Assembly (NCBI GenBank): GCA_016721825.1
Contig: JADKHI010000003.1
Span: 1 to 64,000, forward strand
Direction: 5' to 3'
DNA from: Flavobacteriales bacterium
Lineage (GTDB): Bacteria > Bacteroidota > Bacteroidia > Flavobacteriales_F > PHOS-HE28
Length of the DNA: 64,000 nt
A model generated the notes under the pieces. It was not told where the DNA came from, did not search any database, and saw only the letters and a list, made by a program, of their open reading frames with translations. Shown piece after piece: positions 21,501 through 29,653 of the stretch (position 1 is its first letter; each line of letters begins with the position of its first letter). A program made the translations under genes and the position numbers.

Positions 21501-21725
21501 TGCCAGCCCATCCTTGGTCCCGAACCAGAGGTAGCCCGTGCTATCCTGCGCCATGGCCTGCACATAGCCCTGGGGCAGGCCGTCCTCCACGGTGATGGCA
21601 TCGAGGTGGATCTCCACGGTGTCCAACTGGGCGTGGACGCTACTGCTGCACAACAGTGCGCCAGTGAGCAGCGCACGCGCTGGGCGCAGCGTGCGATTCC
21701 GGGAGAGCGGGAAGAGAACGCCCAT
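18516..21725 (-). CDS. Two-component-regulator-propeller sensor histidine kinase
   Basis: The start at 21725 (MGVLFPLSRNRTLRPARALL) places a signal/anchor segment at residues about 12-33. The frame is open to 21794, but that start would put the upstream palindrome inside the coding region. Residues about 35-745 are propeller repeats (DSTGYLWFGTKDGLARYD, GNLWIGTNQGLVQFDPSTG), followed by a Y_Y_Y domain (FRYLLENFSTDWVEV ... GTYTFRVQGRNSAGVW), one membrane helix (about 818-838), a HisKA_3 dimerisation helix with phospho-acceptor H859 in ARDLHDEIGSTLSS, and a HATPase domain with N box NNAMKYSG, G1 DDGKGFD and G2 GNGLGNMRNRA. The sensor is expected in the periplasm. It is not a hybrid: no receiver domain follows, and the response regulator is a separate gene just downstream. 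Confidence 0.92.
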   Translation of the reverse strand: MGVLFPLSRNRTLRPARALLTGALLCSSSVHAQLDTVEIHLDAITVEDGLPQGYVQAMAQDSTGYLWFGTKDGLARYDGYSFTVFRHNEQDTNSIGGDHISSLLVDREGYLWVGYAPFGLDRYDPRTGRFAHVRVEGLEDGLSSRLQSRLCADGLGRTRISLHTSQGWRNLVVDPNGGAQLVAKDPRSVSPPMVPLVDARVFIGPNDDPWIANPDTFRCIHRSADGSFQVIDRPHKIPWRAQDGVREAPQMVADPATGHMLVAEPGFVTLRVYDQAAPLDTIHLTDQQFQLFLLLDSQRRIWGGPHNGMDRRLDLKSGRTEVVTPSGSVPAGIWQTTGLRPTFEDRAGNVWFTTGGFGVFRTNLRRERFTPVDPGLLKGVYPGNLSGSMLLGFMKDGLNIRYGAPGIYTKVLMPSHGTPPNMERAVVDDQGRIWVGEAVRGTRDIRAAILDDHGLTYVKSLEGERIRDIFPGPGNTIWAVTGTNVDVVTNLTHLDARTGSIIRRYTPPIAFGTSDYLSISSFTHHPDGTVWMGTVAGLHHLDPKTGVWKVYQHDEQDLHSLPHDMVFSTCLDPADPQHVLWVGTNGGGLARFDLRTQRSKAWTTREGLPNDVIYSILSDERGNLWIGTNQGLVQFDPSTGKMKTYTKEDGLPSNEFNRYSYAKTEKGELWFEGMGGAFHFNPEDFYETIPASPTVITGMKLVGKAVAVAGLGNATGEGYELPAPIEYVRSITLPYSERMITFSFACMDHTAPLKNTFRYLLENFSTDWVEVGTQHEATFTNLDPGTYTFRVQGRNSAGVWDERGATMQLIITPPWWGTWWFRIAALLVFAGALYAFYRYRLAQAVKVVRVRERIARDLHDEIGSTLSSVSLFSSVAQKKAAGKAPEASELLGRITDSTTQVLEAMNDIVWAVNADNDDMASVIKRMHAFAVNVSEARGCKLHLHADEELKSWRLEMGQRKNLYLIFKEAVNNAMKYSGCANLRVDLVRDKSAIVLRVADDGKGFDQNMQNESAGGGNGLGNMRNRAAEIPGTLTITSEAGKGTTVELRFVPGESKSSLEPMTADGDQPR
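18543..18556. promoter_or_regulatory. Palindromic operator candidate upstream of the response regulator gene
   Basis: CATTGGTTCCAATG is a perfect palindrome around a TT centre; with flanks the symmetry extends to TCATTGGTTCCAATGA. It lies 37 bases before the regulator's start codon, within the last codons of the kinase gene. The same 14 bases occur on the opposite strand at 21771-21784. Confidence 0.5.
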
Positions 21726-21767
21726 ACGTTCTGGAAACATACGCCGCGCGAATGGAACAGAGGCCCG

Positions 21768-21787
21768 CATCATTGGAACCAATGATG
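21768..21787. promoter_or_regulatory. Palindromic operator candidate between the kinase gene and the divergent S74 protein gene
   Basis: CATCATTGG-AA-CCAATGATG has two perfect 9-bp arms. It is 43 bases before the kinase start (21725) and 82 bases before the divergent gene's start (21869). A further half-site TCATTGG lies at about 21802-21808. A weak -7-like TATGTTTC is on the minus strand at 21741-21734. Confidence 0.5.
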
Positions 21788-21868
21788 CCCGCACGCCAAG
21801 GTCATTGGTTTGAACGATTGATGGGCATGCGGCAACGCGGCTGCTTTGCCATACCCTAATCGACCACC

Positions 21869-24800
21869 ATGCTCTCCATGCATTCCTTCCGTTCGTTGCT
21901 GCTCGCCGTTGCCCTGCTCCTCGGGTTGCATGGTATCGCGCAGAACTTCAGTGGCTTCAGCTACCAGGCCGTGGTACGCGACAATGTGGGCGACCCCGTG
22001 CCCGCACAACTCGTGGGCGTGCAGGTGACCATACAGGTAGGCCCCACGGACACCTACGTGGAAACGCACAGCGCCACCACCGATGCCTATGGCCTCATCG
22101 CCCTCACCATCGGGCAGGGCACACCGGTGGGCGGCTCGGCCATTGCCACGTTTGCGGATGTGGAGTGGGCCAGCGGACAACCCATCACGTACAGTGTGGC
22201 GGTGGATGTGACCGGCGGCACCAACTACACCTTCCTCAGTGGCGGGCCTTTCAAGGCGGTGCCCTTCGCCATGCATGCGCTCACCAGCGACAGCAGCACC
22301 ACCAGCGTACCGCAAACGCTCACGCTGAGCAACGACACGCTCTACATCACCGGTGGCAACGGCGTGGACCTCTCCGGCCTGGCCGGCACACCCGGCTGGG
22401 TGCTGAGCGGTGATACGCTGCACAACGATGGCAAGCGTGTAGGCATCGGCACCACGGCGCCAAGCACCGATCTGCACGTGGTGGGCGGAATCACGTACCA
22501 GGACGGCAACCAAACCGCAGCCAAACTCCTCACCAGCGATGCGCAAGGCAACGCGAGCTGGCAGAGTTTGAGCGCGGAGAGCATTTTCGGGAGCGGGAAC
22601 GTGCCGGGGGTGGAGGCACTTTGCCTGAGCAGTTTGGCAACCGCGCCTATGCAATCGGGGCCCTATTTCGTGGCAGTTTCAGGTAGCTACGCGTATGCGG
22701 TGAGCGGCTTGGTCAACACGATGCGGGTGTTCAACATCAGCAACCCATCAGCACCCAGCGTGATCGCCACCATCGCCGCCGGGACAAGCCCGCGTGGCAT
22801 TGCGGTGGCGGGTAACCACGCTTATGTGGTGAACTATGGCAGCAACAACATGATGGTGTTCAACATCAGCAACCCGGCTGCGCCCAGCCTGATCGCCACC
22901 ATCGCGACCGGGACCGCTCCACGCGCCGTGGCAGTGGCTGGCAACTATGCCTACGTGTTGAACCAGGGAAGCAGCAACATGATGGTGTTCGACATCAGCA
23001 ACCCCGCCGCACCCAGCCTTATTGCCACCATCGCCGCTGGAACTCAACCACGTTCCCTGGCCATCGCAGGTAGCTACGCCTATGTGATCAACAACGTCGC
23101 GATGAGGGTGTTCGACATCAGCAACCCAACTGCACCCAGCCAGATCGCCAGTGTTGTTCCTAGTGGATCGCCGAACGCTGTGGCTGTGATGGGGAACTAC
23201 TCCTATGTGGTTACCAGCAGCCCGAACGAGATGGTGGTGTACAACATCAGCGATCCGGCGGCACCCGTTCAAACCAGCAGCATCGCAGTTGGATCGGTGC
23301 CTCTCTCCGTAGCTATAGCGGGCAACTACGCCTATGTAGTGAACAGCAGCAGCAACACCATGATGGCATTCAACATCAGCGATCCGGCTGCTCCTAGCCT
23401 AACCGCCACCCTCGCTACAGGTGCGGCCCCCTATGCCATAACCGTTGCGGGCGGCCATGCCTATGTGGTGAACAATGGCAGCAGCAACCTGCAAGTGTTC
23501 AACCTCTATTGCCCGAACATGATCACCATGGACCCTACGACCGGTGAGATCACCTCGGAGCCGCTCACAGGTACCGTGGGTGCGCAGGGGCCCACGGGAG
23601 CAACAGGACCGCAAGGGCCGGTGGGCGCTACGGGGCCGCAAGGAGCGGTGGGACCAACAGGAGCAACGGGCGCAACCGGTGCAACAGGGCCGCAAGGGGC
23701 CATAGGGCCGGGCTACTACGCAACATCCAATACGTCTATGCCACTTCAATTCACTGGCACCATCACGTTCACGACGCAGACAGGTCTGGCTTATCAAGTG
23801 GGCGATAACGTAAGGATCAGCAGGATCGGCAGCCCCACAACACACTACATGTTCGGCACTGTCACTGCCTACACCCCCAGCGGAACGTCCATGTCGGTAT
23901 CGCTACAGGGATCGTTCGGCTCGGGTATATATAACCCATGGACCATCGCCATCACCGGTACGAATGGGTACAATGGAGCAACGGGAGCCGCGGGCCTGGG
24001 CTACCAAGCATTCTCCGGCACCTCTCAGACCATCGGCACTGGTTACAAGTTTTTCCCGCTGAACCAGAACACCGCCTATATCACAGGCTCACGTGTGCGC
24101 GTCAACGGCGGTTCGGGGATTTGGATGGAAGGGGTCATCACCAGCGGCGGAGGGAGTAGCTTCACAGTACTGGTGGACAGGACCATGGGCACTGGTACAT
24201 ACAACCTATGGTTCGTGGCCATCGCGGGCGAGGTAGGTGATCAAGGCCCCATTGGCGCACAAGGCCCGACAGGGCCACTTGGTCCGCAAGGCCCGATAGG
24301 TCCTGCAGGTCCACAGGGAGATACCGGTGCCATGGGCCCCACAGGACCACAAGGCGTGGCAGGCCCGCAAGGCGTATCGGTGACCAACGCGGCGATCACC
24401 AACGATTCGCTCTATGTAACGCTGAGCGATGCCAGCGTGATCAATGCCGGCATGGCGGTGGGCGCACAAGGCCCTGTTGGCCCGCAAGGTCCCGTAGGCC
24501 CGGCGGTGAACGCCAACGGCACTTTGAACCACCTGGCCAAATTCGACACGAGCGGCACCGTGCTCAGCGATGCGTTCTTGTACGAAGACACGCTGGGCAA
24601 TGTGGGCATCGGCACCACGGCGCCTTCCGCCAAGCTCCATGTGGCGGGCAATGTGCGCATCGCCGACGGCTCGCAAGGCGCAGCGAAGATCCTCACCAGT
24701 GATGCCAATGGCACGGCCAGTTGGCAGAGCCTGAGCGCGGAGAGCATCTTCGGGAGCGGGAACGTGCCGGGTGCGGAAGCCATTTGTTTCAACAACGTAG

Positions 24801-26908
24801 CCACCATCGCTGCCGGATCAACGCCAAATGCGCTAGCCGTGGCGGGCAACTACGCATACGTGGTGAACATCGGTAGCTCCAACATGAGGGTGTACAACAT
24901 CAGCAACCCGGCAGCACCTAGCCTCAGTGCCACCATAGGCACCGGATCCGCCCCCTATTCCGTAGCCGTTTCGGGCAGCTACGCCTATGTGGTGAATCTA
25001 ACCAGCAACAACATGATGGTGTTCGATGTCAGCAACCCGGCTGCACCCAGCTTGAGCGCCACCATTGCCACAGGGTCCAGCCCCCGTTGCGTGACCGTTT
25101 CGGGCAGCTACGCCTATGTAGTGAACTACAACAGCAGCAATCTCATGGTCTTCGACATCAGCAACCCGGCCGCGCCCAGCCTTAGTGCCACCGTCGCCAC
25201 TGGTGCAGGAGGACCCTTGTCCGTAGTCGTTTCTGGCAGTTACGCATACGTGGTGACTGGCGGCTTCGGCAGCAACACCATGAAGGTGTTCAACATCAGC
25301 AACCCGGCAGCACCCAGCCTCAGTGCCACCATCGCCACCGGCGATACCCCTTGGTCAGTAGCCGTGGCGGGCATCTATGCCTATGTGGTGAACTACGCGA
25401 GCAACAATATGATGGTGTTCAACATCAGCGCTCCGGCCGCGCCCAGCTTGAGCGCCACCGTTGCCACTGGGAACAACCCCCGATCCGTAGCCGTTTCGGG
25501 CAGCTACGCCTTTGTGGTGAACAACGGCAGTAATAACCTGATGGCGTTCAATATCAGTAACCCCGCAGCGCCCATCCTCAGTGCCACCATCGCCACTGGA
25601 GCCGTTCCCAATTTCGTGGCTGTGGCAGGCACCCATGCCTTTGTCGCGAACGCGAGCAGCACAATGCAGGTGTTCAACCTCTTCTGCCCGAACACGATCA
25701 CTATGGACCCCGGCACAGGTGAGATCACCTCGCAGCCCAGCGCATGGGCTTTCCAAGGGGACCATCTCGCCAATACCAACCTGGGCAACGTGGGCATCGG
25801 CACCTCCGATCCCGCCAGCAAGTTGGATGTGGAAGGAGGAATGGCCGTAGGGGCCACCTACTCCGGCACCACGGCCGCACCCACGAACGGAGTCATCATT
25901 GAAGGCAACGTGGGCATCGGCACCACCACACCCGCCAGCAAGTTGGATGTGGAAGGAGGCCTAGCCGTAGGTGCCACTTACTCCGGCACATCAGCCGCCC
26001 CCACGAACGGAGCCATCATCGAAGGCAGCGTGGGCATCGGTACAACGACCGCCACCGATAAGCTCACTGTACGCACAGCTACCAGCAACTATGGTCTCAC
26101 GCACACCGATGGCACGATCACCCTGGGTTCGTTCGTGGGTGGAAGCAGCGGTGGTGGATGGCTGGGCACCAAGAGCAACCATGCACTTCATCTCTTCACC
26201 AACAACAGCACGGCCCAGATGACGGTGGCGACCAATGGCAACGTGGGCATCGGGACCACAGGACCAGGGGCACGCCTGGAGGTGCTCGCACCCAGCTCCT
26301 CCAATTCAGCTCCTGCATTCAAGGCCGAAATGAGCGGGGCCAACCTGCTGGTGTACAAAGGCGCCAATAACGCAACGGTGGTGGAGAATACCAGTGGAAC
26401 CCATCTGGCGCTGCAAGCTGCTGGCGGCAATGTGGGCATCGGCACCACCACGCCCGCACAGCGCCTATCCGTTACGGGCAATATCTGCTACACCGGCACC
26501 ATCGGCGCATGCTCGGACCGGCGCTACAAGACGGACTTCACGCCGCTGAGCGGTTCGCTGGCCAAGGTGGGCCTGCTGCAAGGTCTCTACTACGACTGGC
26601 GCACCGAGGAATTCCCGGAGAAGGAGTTCCCGGCTGAACGTCAACTCGGCTTCATCGCACAGGACATCGAAGCGCTCTTCCCCGAAGTGGTGCTCACCGA
26701 TGCACAAGGCTACAAGTCCGTGGACTACGGCCGCCTGACGCCCGTGCTGGTAGAAGCGATCAAGGAGTTGAATGCCTTGGTGCAGCAGCAGCAGGCCACC
26801 ATCAGCGATCAGAGCACGACGCTCAACACCCTGCGCACGCAGTTGGATGCGAACACCGCGCTGATGCAGCAGTTGCAGAGCGTGTTGGAAGCACAGAGCC
26901 GCAAGTGA
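21869..26908 (+). CDS. Giant fibre-like surface protein: two LVIVD propellers, collagen-like stretches, S74 intramolecular chaperone
   Basis: The 1679-residue product has a signal peptide (LLLAVALLLGLHGIAQ). Residues about 245-548 and 971-1274 are two sets of seven LVIVD-type blades (VAVAGNYAYVVN ... MMVFNISNPAAPSL). Residues about 568-613 and 790-838 are collagen-like Gly-X-Y runs (GPQGPVGATGPQG), and between them are two copies of an approximately 80-residue beta domain. Then come four or more GNVGIGTTTPASKLDVEGG segments typical of trimeric tail-fibre heads, and from about residue 1545 a peptidase S74 domain: S1549 in CSDRRYK with K1554 five residues later fits the Ser/Lys self-cleavage dyad, followed by LGFIAQDIEALFPEVV and a coiled-coil C-terminus (VQQQQATISDQSTTLNTL). 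S74 domains drive trimer folding and then release themselves. No T9SS tail is seen. It may be controlled by the neighbouring two-component system. Confidence 0.85.
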   Translation: MLSMHSFRSLLLAVALLLGLHGIAQNFSGFSYQAVVRDNVGDPVPAQLVGVQVTIQVGPTDTYVETHSATTDAYGLIALTIGQGTPVGGSAIATFADVEWASGQPITYSVAVDVTGGTNYTFLSGGPFKAVPFAMHALTSDSSTTSVPQTLTLSNDTLYITGGNGVDLSGLAGTPGWVLSGDTLHNDGKRVGIGTTAPSTDLHVVGGITYQDGNQTAAKLLTSDAQGNASWQSLSAESIFGSGNVPGVEALCLSSLATAPMQSGPYFVAVSGSYAYAVSGLVNTMRVFNISNPSAPSVIATIAAGTSPRGIAVAGNHAYVVNYGSNNMMVFNISNPAAPSLIATIATGTAPRAVAVAGNYAYVLNQGSSNMMVFDISNPAAPSLIATIAAGTQPRSLAIAGSYAYVINNVAMRVFDISNPTAPSQIASVVPSGSPNAVAVMGNYSYVVTSSPNEMVVYNISDPAAPVQTSSIAVGSVPLSVAIAGNYAYVVNSSSNTMMAFNISDPAAPSLTATLATGAAPYAITVAGGHAYVVNNGSSNLQVFNLYCPNMITMDPTTGEITSEPLTGTVGAQGPTGATGPQGPVGATGPQGAVGPTGATGATGATGPQGAIGPGYYATSNTSMPLQFTGTITFTTQTGLAYQVGDNVRISRIGSPTTHYMFGTVTAYTPSGTSMSVSLQGSFGSGIYNPWTIAITGTNGYNGATGAAGLGYQAFSGTSQTIGTGYKFFPLNQNTAYITGSRVRVNGGSGIWMEGVITSGGGSSFTVLVDRTMGTGTYNLWFVAIAGEVGDQGPIGAQGPTGPLGPQGPIGPAGPQGDTGAMGPTGPQGVAGPQGVSVTNAAITNDSLYVTLSDASVINAGMAVGAQGPVGPQGPVGPAVNANGTLNHLAKFDTSGTVLSDAFLYEDTLGNVGIGTTAPSAKLHVAGNVRIADGSQGAAKILTSDANGTASWQSLSAESIFGSGNVPGAEAICFNNVATIAAGSTPNALAVAGNYAYVVNIGSSNMRVYNISNPAAPSLSATIGTGSAPYSVAVSGSYAYVVNLTSNNMMVFDVSNPAAPSLSATIATGSSPRCVTVSGSYAYVVNYNSSNLMVFDISNPAAPSLSATVATGAGGPLSVVVSGSYAYVVTGGFGSNTMKVFNISNPAAPSLSATIATGDTPWSVAVAGIYAYVVNYASNNMMVFNISAPAAPSLSATVATGNNPRSVAVSGSYAFVVNNGSNNLMAFNISNPAAPILSATIATGAVPNFVAVAGTHAFVANASSTMQVFNLFCPNTITMDPGTGEITSQPSAWAFQGDHLANTNLGNVGIGTSDPASKLDVEGGMAVGATYSGTTAAPTNGVIIEGNVGIGTTTPASKLDVEGGLAVGATYSGTSAAPTNGAIIEGSVGIGTTTATDKLTVRTATSNYGLTHTDGTITLGSFVGGSSGGGWLGTKSNHALHLFTNNSTAQMTVATNGNVGIGTTGPGARLEVLAPSSSNSAPAFKAEMSGANLLVYKGANNATVVENTSGTHLALQAAGGNVGIGTTTPAQRLSVTGNICYTGTIGACSDRRYKTDFTPLSGSLAKVGLLQGLYYDWRTEEFPEKEFPAERQLGFIAQDIEALFPEVVLTDAQGYKSVDYGRLTPVLVEAIKELNALVQQQQATISDQSTTLNTLRTQLDANTALMQQLQSVLEAQSRK
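23570..23712 (+). repeat. Collagen-like Gly-X-Y coding repeat 1
   Basis: Nine-base GGN-led units encode runs of GATGPQGPVGATGPQGAVG. Collagen-like triplets assemble as triple helices, consistent with a trimeric protein whose folding is guided by the C-terminal S74 domain. A second run is at about 24238-24380. Confidence 0.8.
24238..24380 (+). repeat. Collagen-like Gly-X-Y coding repeat 2
   Basis: The segment encodes GPIGAQGPTGPLGPQGPIG and similar triplets, followed by a short third run (GAQGPVGPQGPVGP) near 24467-24501. Confidence 0.75.
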
Positions 26909-26934
26909 TCGTGACCACCCAACTACACGGGATC

Positions 26935-29595
26935 ATGAACACACGAACACGACCGAGCGCTTTGCGCAACGTGATCGCCCTCGCGCTGCTGGTGCTGGTC
27001 ACCGGGCTGCATGCGCAAGTGCTCATCGGCACCGATGGTGGCACCACCGTGCTGCCGAGCAACACCATCAGCTGGTCGGTGGGTGAGCCGATCATCGGCA
27101 CGGCCGCCACAACCAACGGCGCGATGACGCAGGGCTACCAGCAGCCCACCGGTCGCCGGATCCGCTGCGTGCTGGTCGGTACGGCCTTCTGTGCCAACGG
27201 CGGCCCCGCGGTAGTGAACTACATCACGCCCGGCATGTTCGCACCAGGCAACATCTTCACGGCGCAGCTCAGCAACGCCACCGGCAGCTTCGCCAGCCCA
27301 CAGAATATCGGCAGCATTACCTCCCAGGTCAGCGGCACGATCAACGCCACGATCCCTTCGGTACCCGGCGGCACTGCGTACCGCATCCGGGTGGTGAGCA
27401 GTGCTCCATTCATCTTCGGTTCGGACAATGGGGTCGACCTGGCGCTCATCGGTGCCACGAGTGCTGGTGCGGATACGGTGAGCACCCCGTGCATCACTGA
27501 TCCTCCCTTCGACCTCTTCACGGGCTTGGGCGGCACGCCCGCACCAGGCGGCAGCTGGACCTACGCGGGCAACAGCGTGAGCAACACCTTCACACCGGGC
27601 ACGAGCACGCCGGGCATGTACACATATACCATGACGGGTGCCGCGCCTTGTCCCAATGCGAGCGCTACGGTCACCGTGACCTTTTCCAATGGCCCCACTT
27701 GGTATGCGGACCTGGATGGCGATGGCTTCGGAGATCCGCTGGATAACCTGCAGGCATGCACACAGCCAGCAGGTTATGTGTCTGACAGCACCGACCAGTG
27801 CGTCACCGACCCCACGAAACAGGTGCCCGGCACCTGCGGTTGCGATACGCCCGATGATGACACGGACAGCGACGGCCTGGCCGATTGCATCGACCCTTGC
27901 CCGAACAGCGTGAACAACGGTGACACGGACAGCGACGGTACGCTTGACTGCGATGACCTGTGCCCCAATGATCCGCTGAAGATCTACCCCGGCGCCTGCG
28001 GCTGCGGTGTGTCTGACGCTGACACGGACGGGGACACGTATGTGGACTGCCTTGACGCCTGCCCGAACGATCCGATGAAGATCGCCCCCGGTAGCTGCGG
28101 CTGCGGCAACCCAGAGCCCGGCATGACCTGCAACGACAACAACGTGAACACCATCAACGATGTGGTGAACGGCAGTTGTCAGTGCGTGGGCACCCTGGTG
28201 GTGACCTGTGCCAACGACCTGATCCTGGACCTGGTGACGGATGCCAACGGATCACAGAGCAGCTGGACCATCGAGCCGCAAGGCGGTGGTGCACCGGTGG
28301 CCCAAGGCAGTGGTTATGCGAGCAACGCCACGTTGGCGGTGCCCATCTGCCTGCCCAACGGCAACTACGTGCTGCGCGTGCTTGATAGTGGCAACAACGG
28401 CATCAACAGCCCTGGCGGGTACACCCTGCGTACGCTGGACGGTCGCCGCATTGTGGATGACATGGGCAATGGCGGCTTCGGTGGCCAGAGCGTGGTGACC
28501 CAAGGCTTCAAGTTGCCCTTGGGCAGCCTGCACGTGGAGGGCACCAACTGCGACCGCGTGGACTTCCTGCCTACGGAGAACATCCGCGTGACGCCAAATG
28601 CTGCAGTAAGCGCACAATACGGCATCACCAGCAGCACCAGCGGTTACGAGTGGTGGATTTACAACCCGAACGGAGGATACAGCCGTACGGTGTTCTTCAG
28701 CCATACCCTCGCGAGCGCACAGTTCCCCGACGGACCTGAGCGCGCCACCTACTTCCGCTGGGCCAATTTGGTGACCAACCCAGTGCCGCACAACATGTTC
28801 CTGAACGTGCGTGTACGTCCGATCGTGGCGGGTGTAGGTGGTTCATTCGGACCTGCTTGCCGCTTCAAGATCGACACACAGCCCAGCAACTGCATCACCA
28901 CCCAACTGATCGGCACCCCCGGCGCCACAATGAGCTGCGGTGCCACCGGCAAAGTGGTGAAGGCCTCTGGCCACCCCGGTCGCATCTATGCACAGCCGGC
29001 AGTGCGTGTGGTGAACGGCATGAATCTGCCCGCCAACAGCTACCTGTTCGAGATCGTTGAACCGATCAGCGGCTACATGCGCACCATCGCTGCCAGCACC
29101 TACACCTTGGTGCTCGGCCAGTGGTACACCGACCCCTTGCTCTGCGGCACGTACTCCTACAACGTGAGGGTCCGCGTGAGCTTCGATAACGGCGTCACAT
29201 GGTGCCCGTACGGACCTGTTTGTTCCGTTGACATTACCAACAACTTGGCAGCACCGTTCTGCAGCGTGCCCGGTGGCCCCATGGCCGGTGGTGACGACCG
29301 CCTCTTCTATGATGGGGACGAGTCCAACATGGAGCCGGTGTTCAGCTTGTGGCCCAACCCCAACAATGGTGAGCAACTGTACGTGATCGTTGATGGGCTC
29401 CGGTCCGAAGTGACCACTGCAACGGTGGAGCTCTTCGACCTGTTGGGTCAGAAGGTGGCCACGCACACCGTCCCGATGAACGGCAACACGCTCAACACCG
29501 TGATCGCGCTGCATGGCGCATTGGCCGACGGCCTCTACGTGGTGAACGTGACCGTGGGTGAACAGACCTTTATGCAACGCCTGGTCATCGACTAA
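26935..29595 (+). CDS. 886-residue T9SS cargo protein, paralogue of the 12494-17784 protein
   Basis: The ATG at 26935 begins MNTRTRPSALRNVIALALL, a good signal peptide ending LHAQ; a GTG at 26905 overlapping the previous stop is less likely. Residues about 30-75 (LIGTDGGTTVLPSNTISWSVGEP) resemble a beta domain common in Bacteroidota cargo. An Ig-like part with GGSWTYAGNSVSNTF follows, then thrombospondin type-3-like loops (residues about 252-415: DLDGDGFGDP, CPNDPLKIYPGACGCG), the shared module (about 420-800) and a type-A T9SS tail (LWPNPNNGEQLYVIVDGL ... MQRLVID). From about 27693 to beyond the stop it is very similar to 15877-17838. It follows the S74 protein gene after only 26 bases and may be co-transcribed with it. 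Confidence 0.8.
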   Translation: MNTRTRPSALRNVIALALLVLVTGLHAQVLIGTDGGTTVLPSNTISWSVGEPIIGTAATTNGAMTQGYQQPTGRRIRCVLVGTAFCANGGPAVVNYITPGMFAPGNIFTAQLSNATGSFASPQNIGSITSQVSGTINATIPSVPGGTAYRIRVVSSAPFIFGSDNGVDLALIGATSAGADTVSTPCITDPPFDLFTGLGGTPAPGGSWTYAGNSVSNTFTPGTSTPGMYTYTMTGAAPCPNASATVTVTFSNGPTWYADLDGDGFGDPLDNLQACTQPAGYVSDSTDQCVTDPTKQVPGTCGCDTPDDDTDSDGLADCIDPCPNSVNNGDTDSDGTLDCDDLCPNDPLKIYPGACGCGVSDADTDGDTYVDCLDACPNDPMKIAPGSCGCGNPEPGMTCNDNNVNTINDVVNGSCQCVGTLVVTCANDLILDLVTDANGSQSSWTIEPQGGGAPVAQGSGYASNATLAVPICLPNGNYVLRVLDSGNNGINSPGGYTLRTLDGRRIVDDMGNGGFGGQSVVTQGFKLPLGSLHVEGTNCDRVDFLPTENIRVTPNAAVSAQYGITSSTSGYEWWIYNPNGGYSRTVFFSHTLASAQFPDGPERATYFRWANLVTNPVPHNMFLNVRVRPIVAGVGGSFGPACRFKIDTQPSNCITTQLIGTPGATMSCGATGKVVKASGHPGRIYAQPAVRVVNGMNLPANSYLFEIVEPISGYMRTIAASTYTLVLGQWYTDPLLCGTYSYNVRVRVSFDNGVTWCPYGPVCSVDITNNLAAPFCSVPGGPMAGGDDRLFYDGDESNMEPVFSLWPNPNNGEQLYVIVDGLRSEVTTATVELFDLLGQKVATHTVPMNGNTLNTVIALHGALADGLYVVNVTVGEQTFMQRLVID

Positions 29596-29617
29596 GGCCT
29601 CAACAACGCTTCAAGTC

Positions 29618-29649
29618 GAAGCCCCGTTCCTTCAGTGGAACGGGGCTTC
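29618..29649. terminator. Bidirectional hairpin terminator, duplicate of the one at 17807
   Basis: GAAGCCCCGTTCC (29618-29630) pairs with GGAACGGGGCTTC (29637-29649). It lies between the convergent genes ending at 29595 and 29654. The bases between the stop codon and the hairpin also match those at 17785-17806. Confidence 0.8.
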
Positions 29650-29653
29650 GTGC

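Noticed and set aside
21869..26908. The S74/collagen protein as part of a prophage
   Set aside because: No capsid, terminase, portal or integrase gene lies nearby and the protein has a signal peptide; S74 proteins are also common in Bacteroidota chromosomes.
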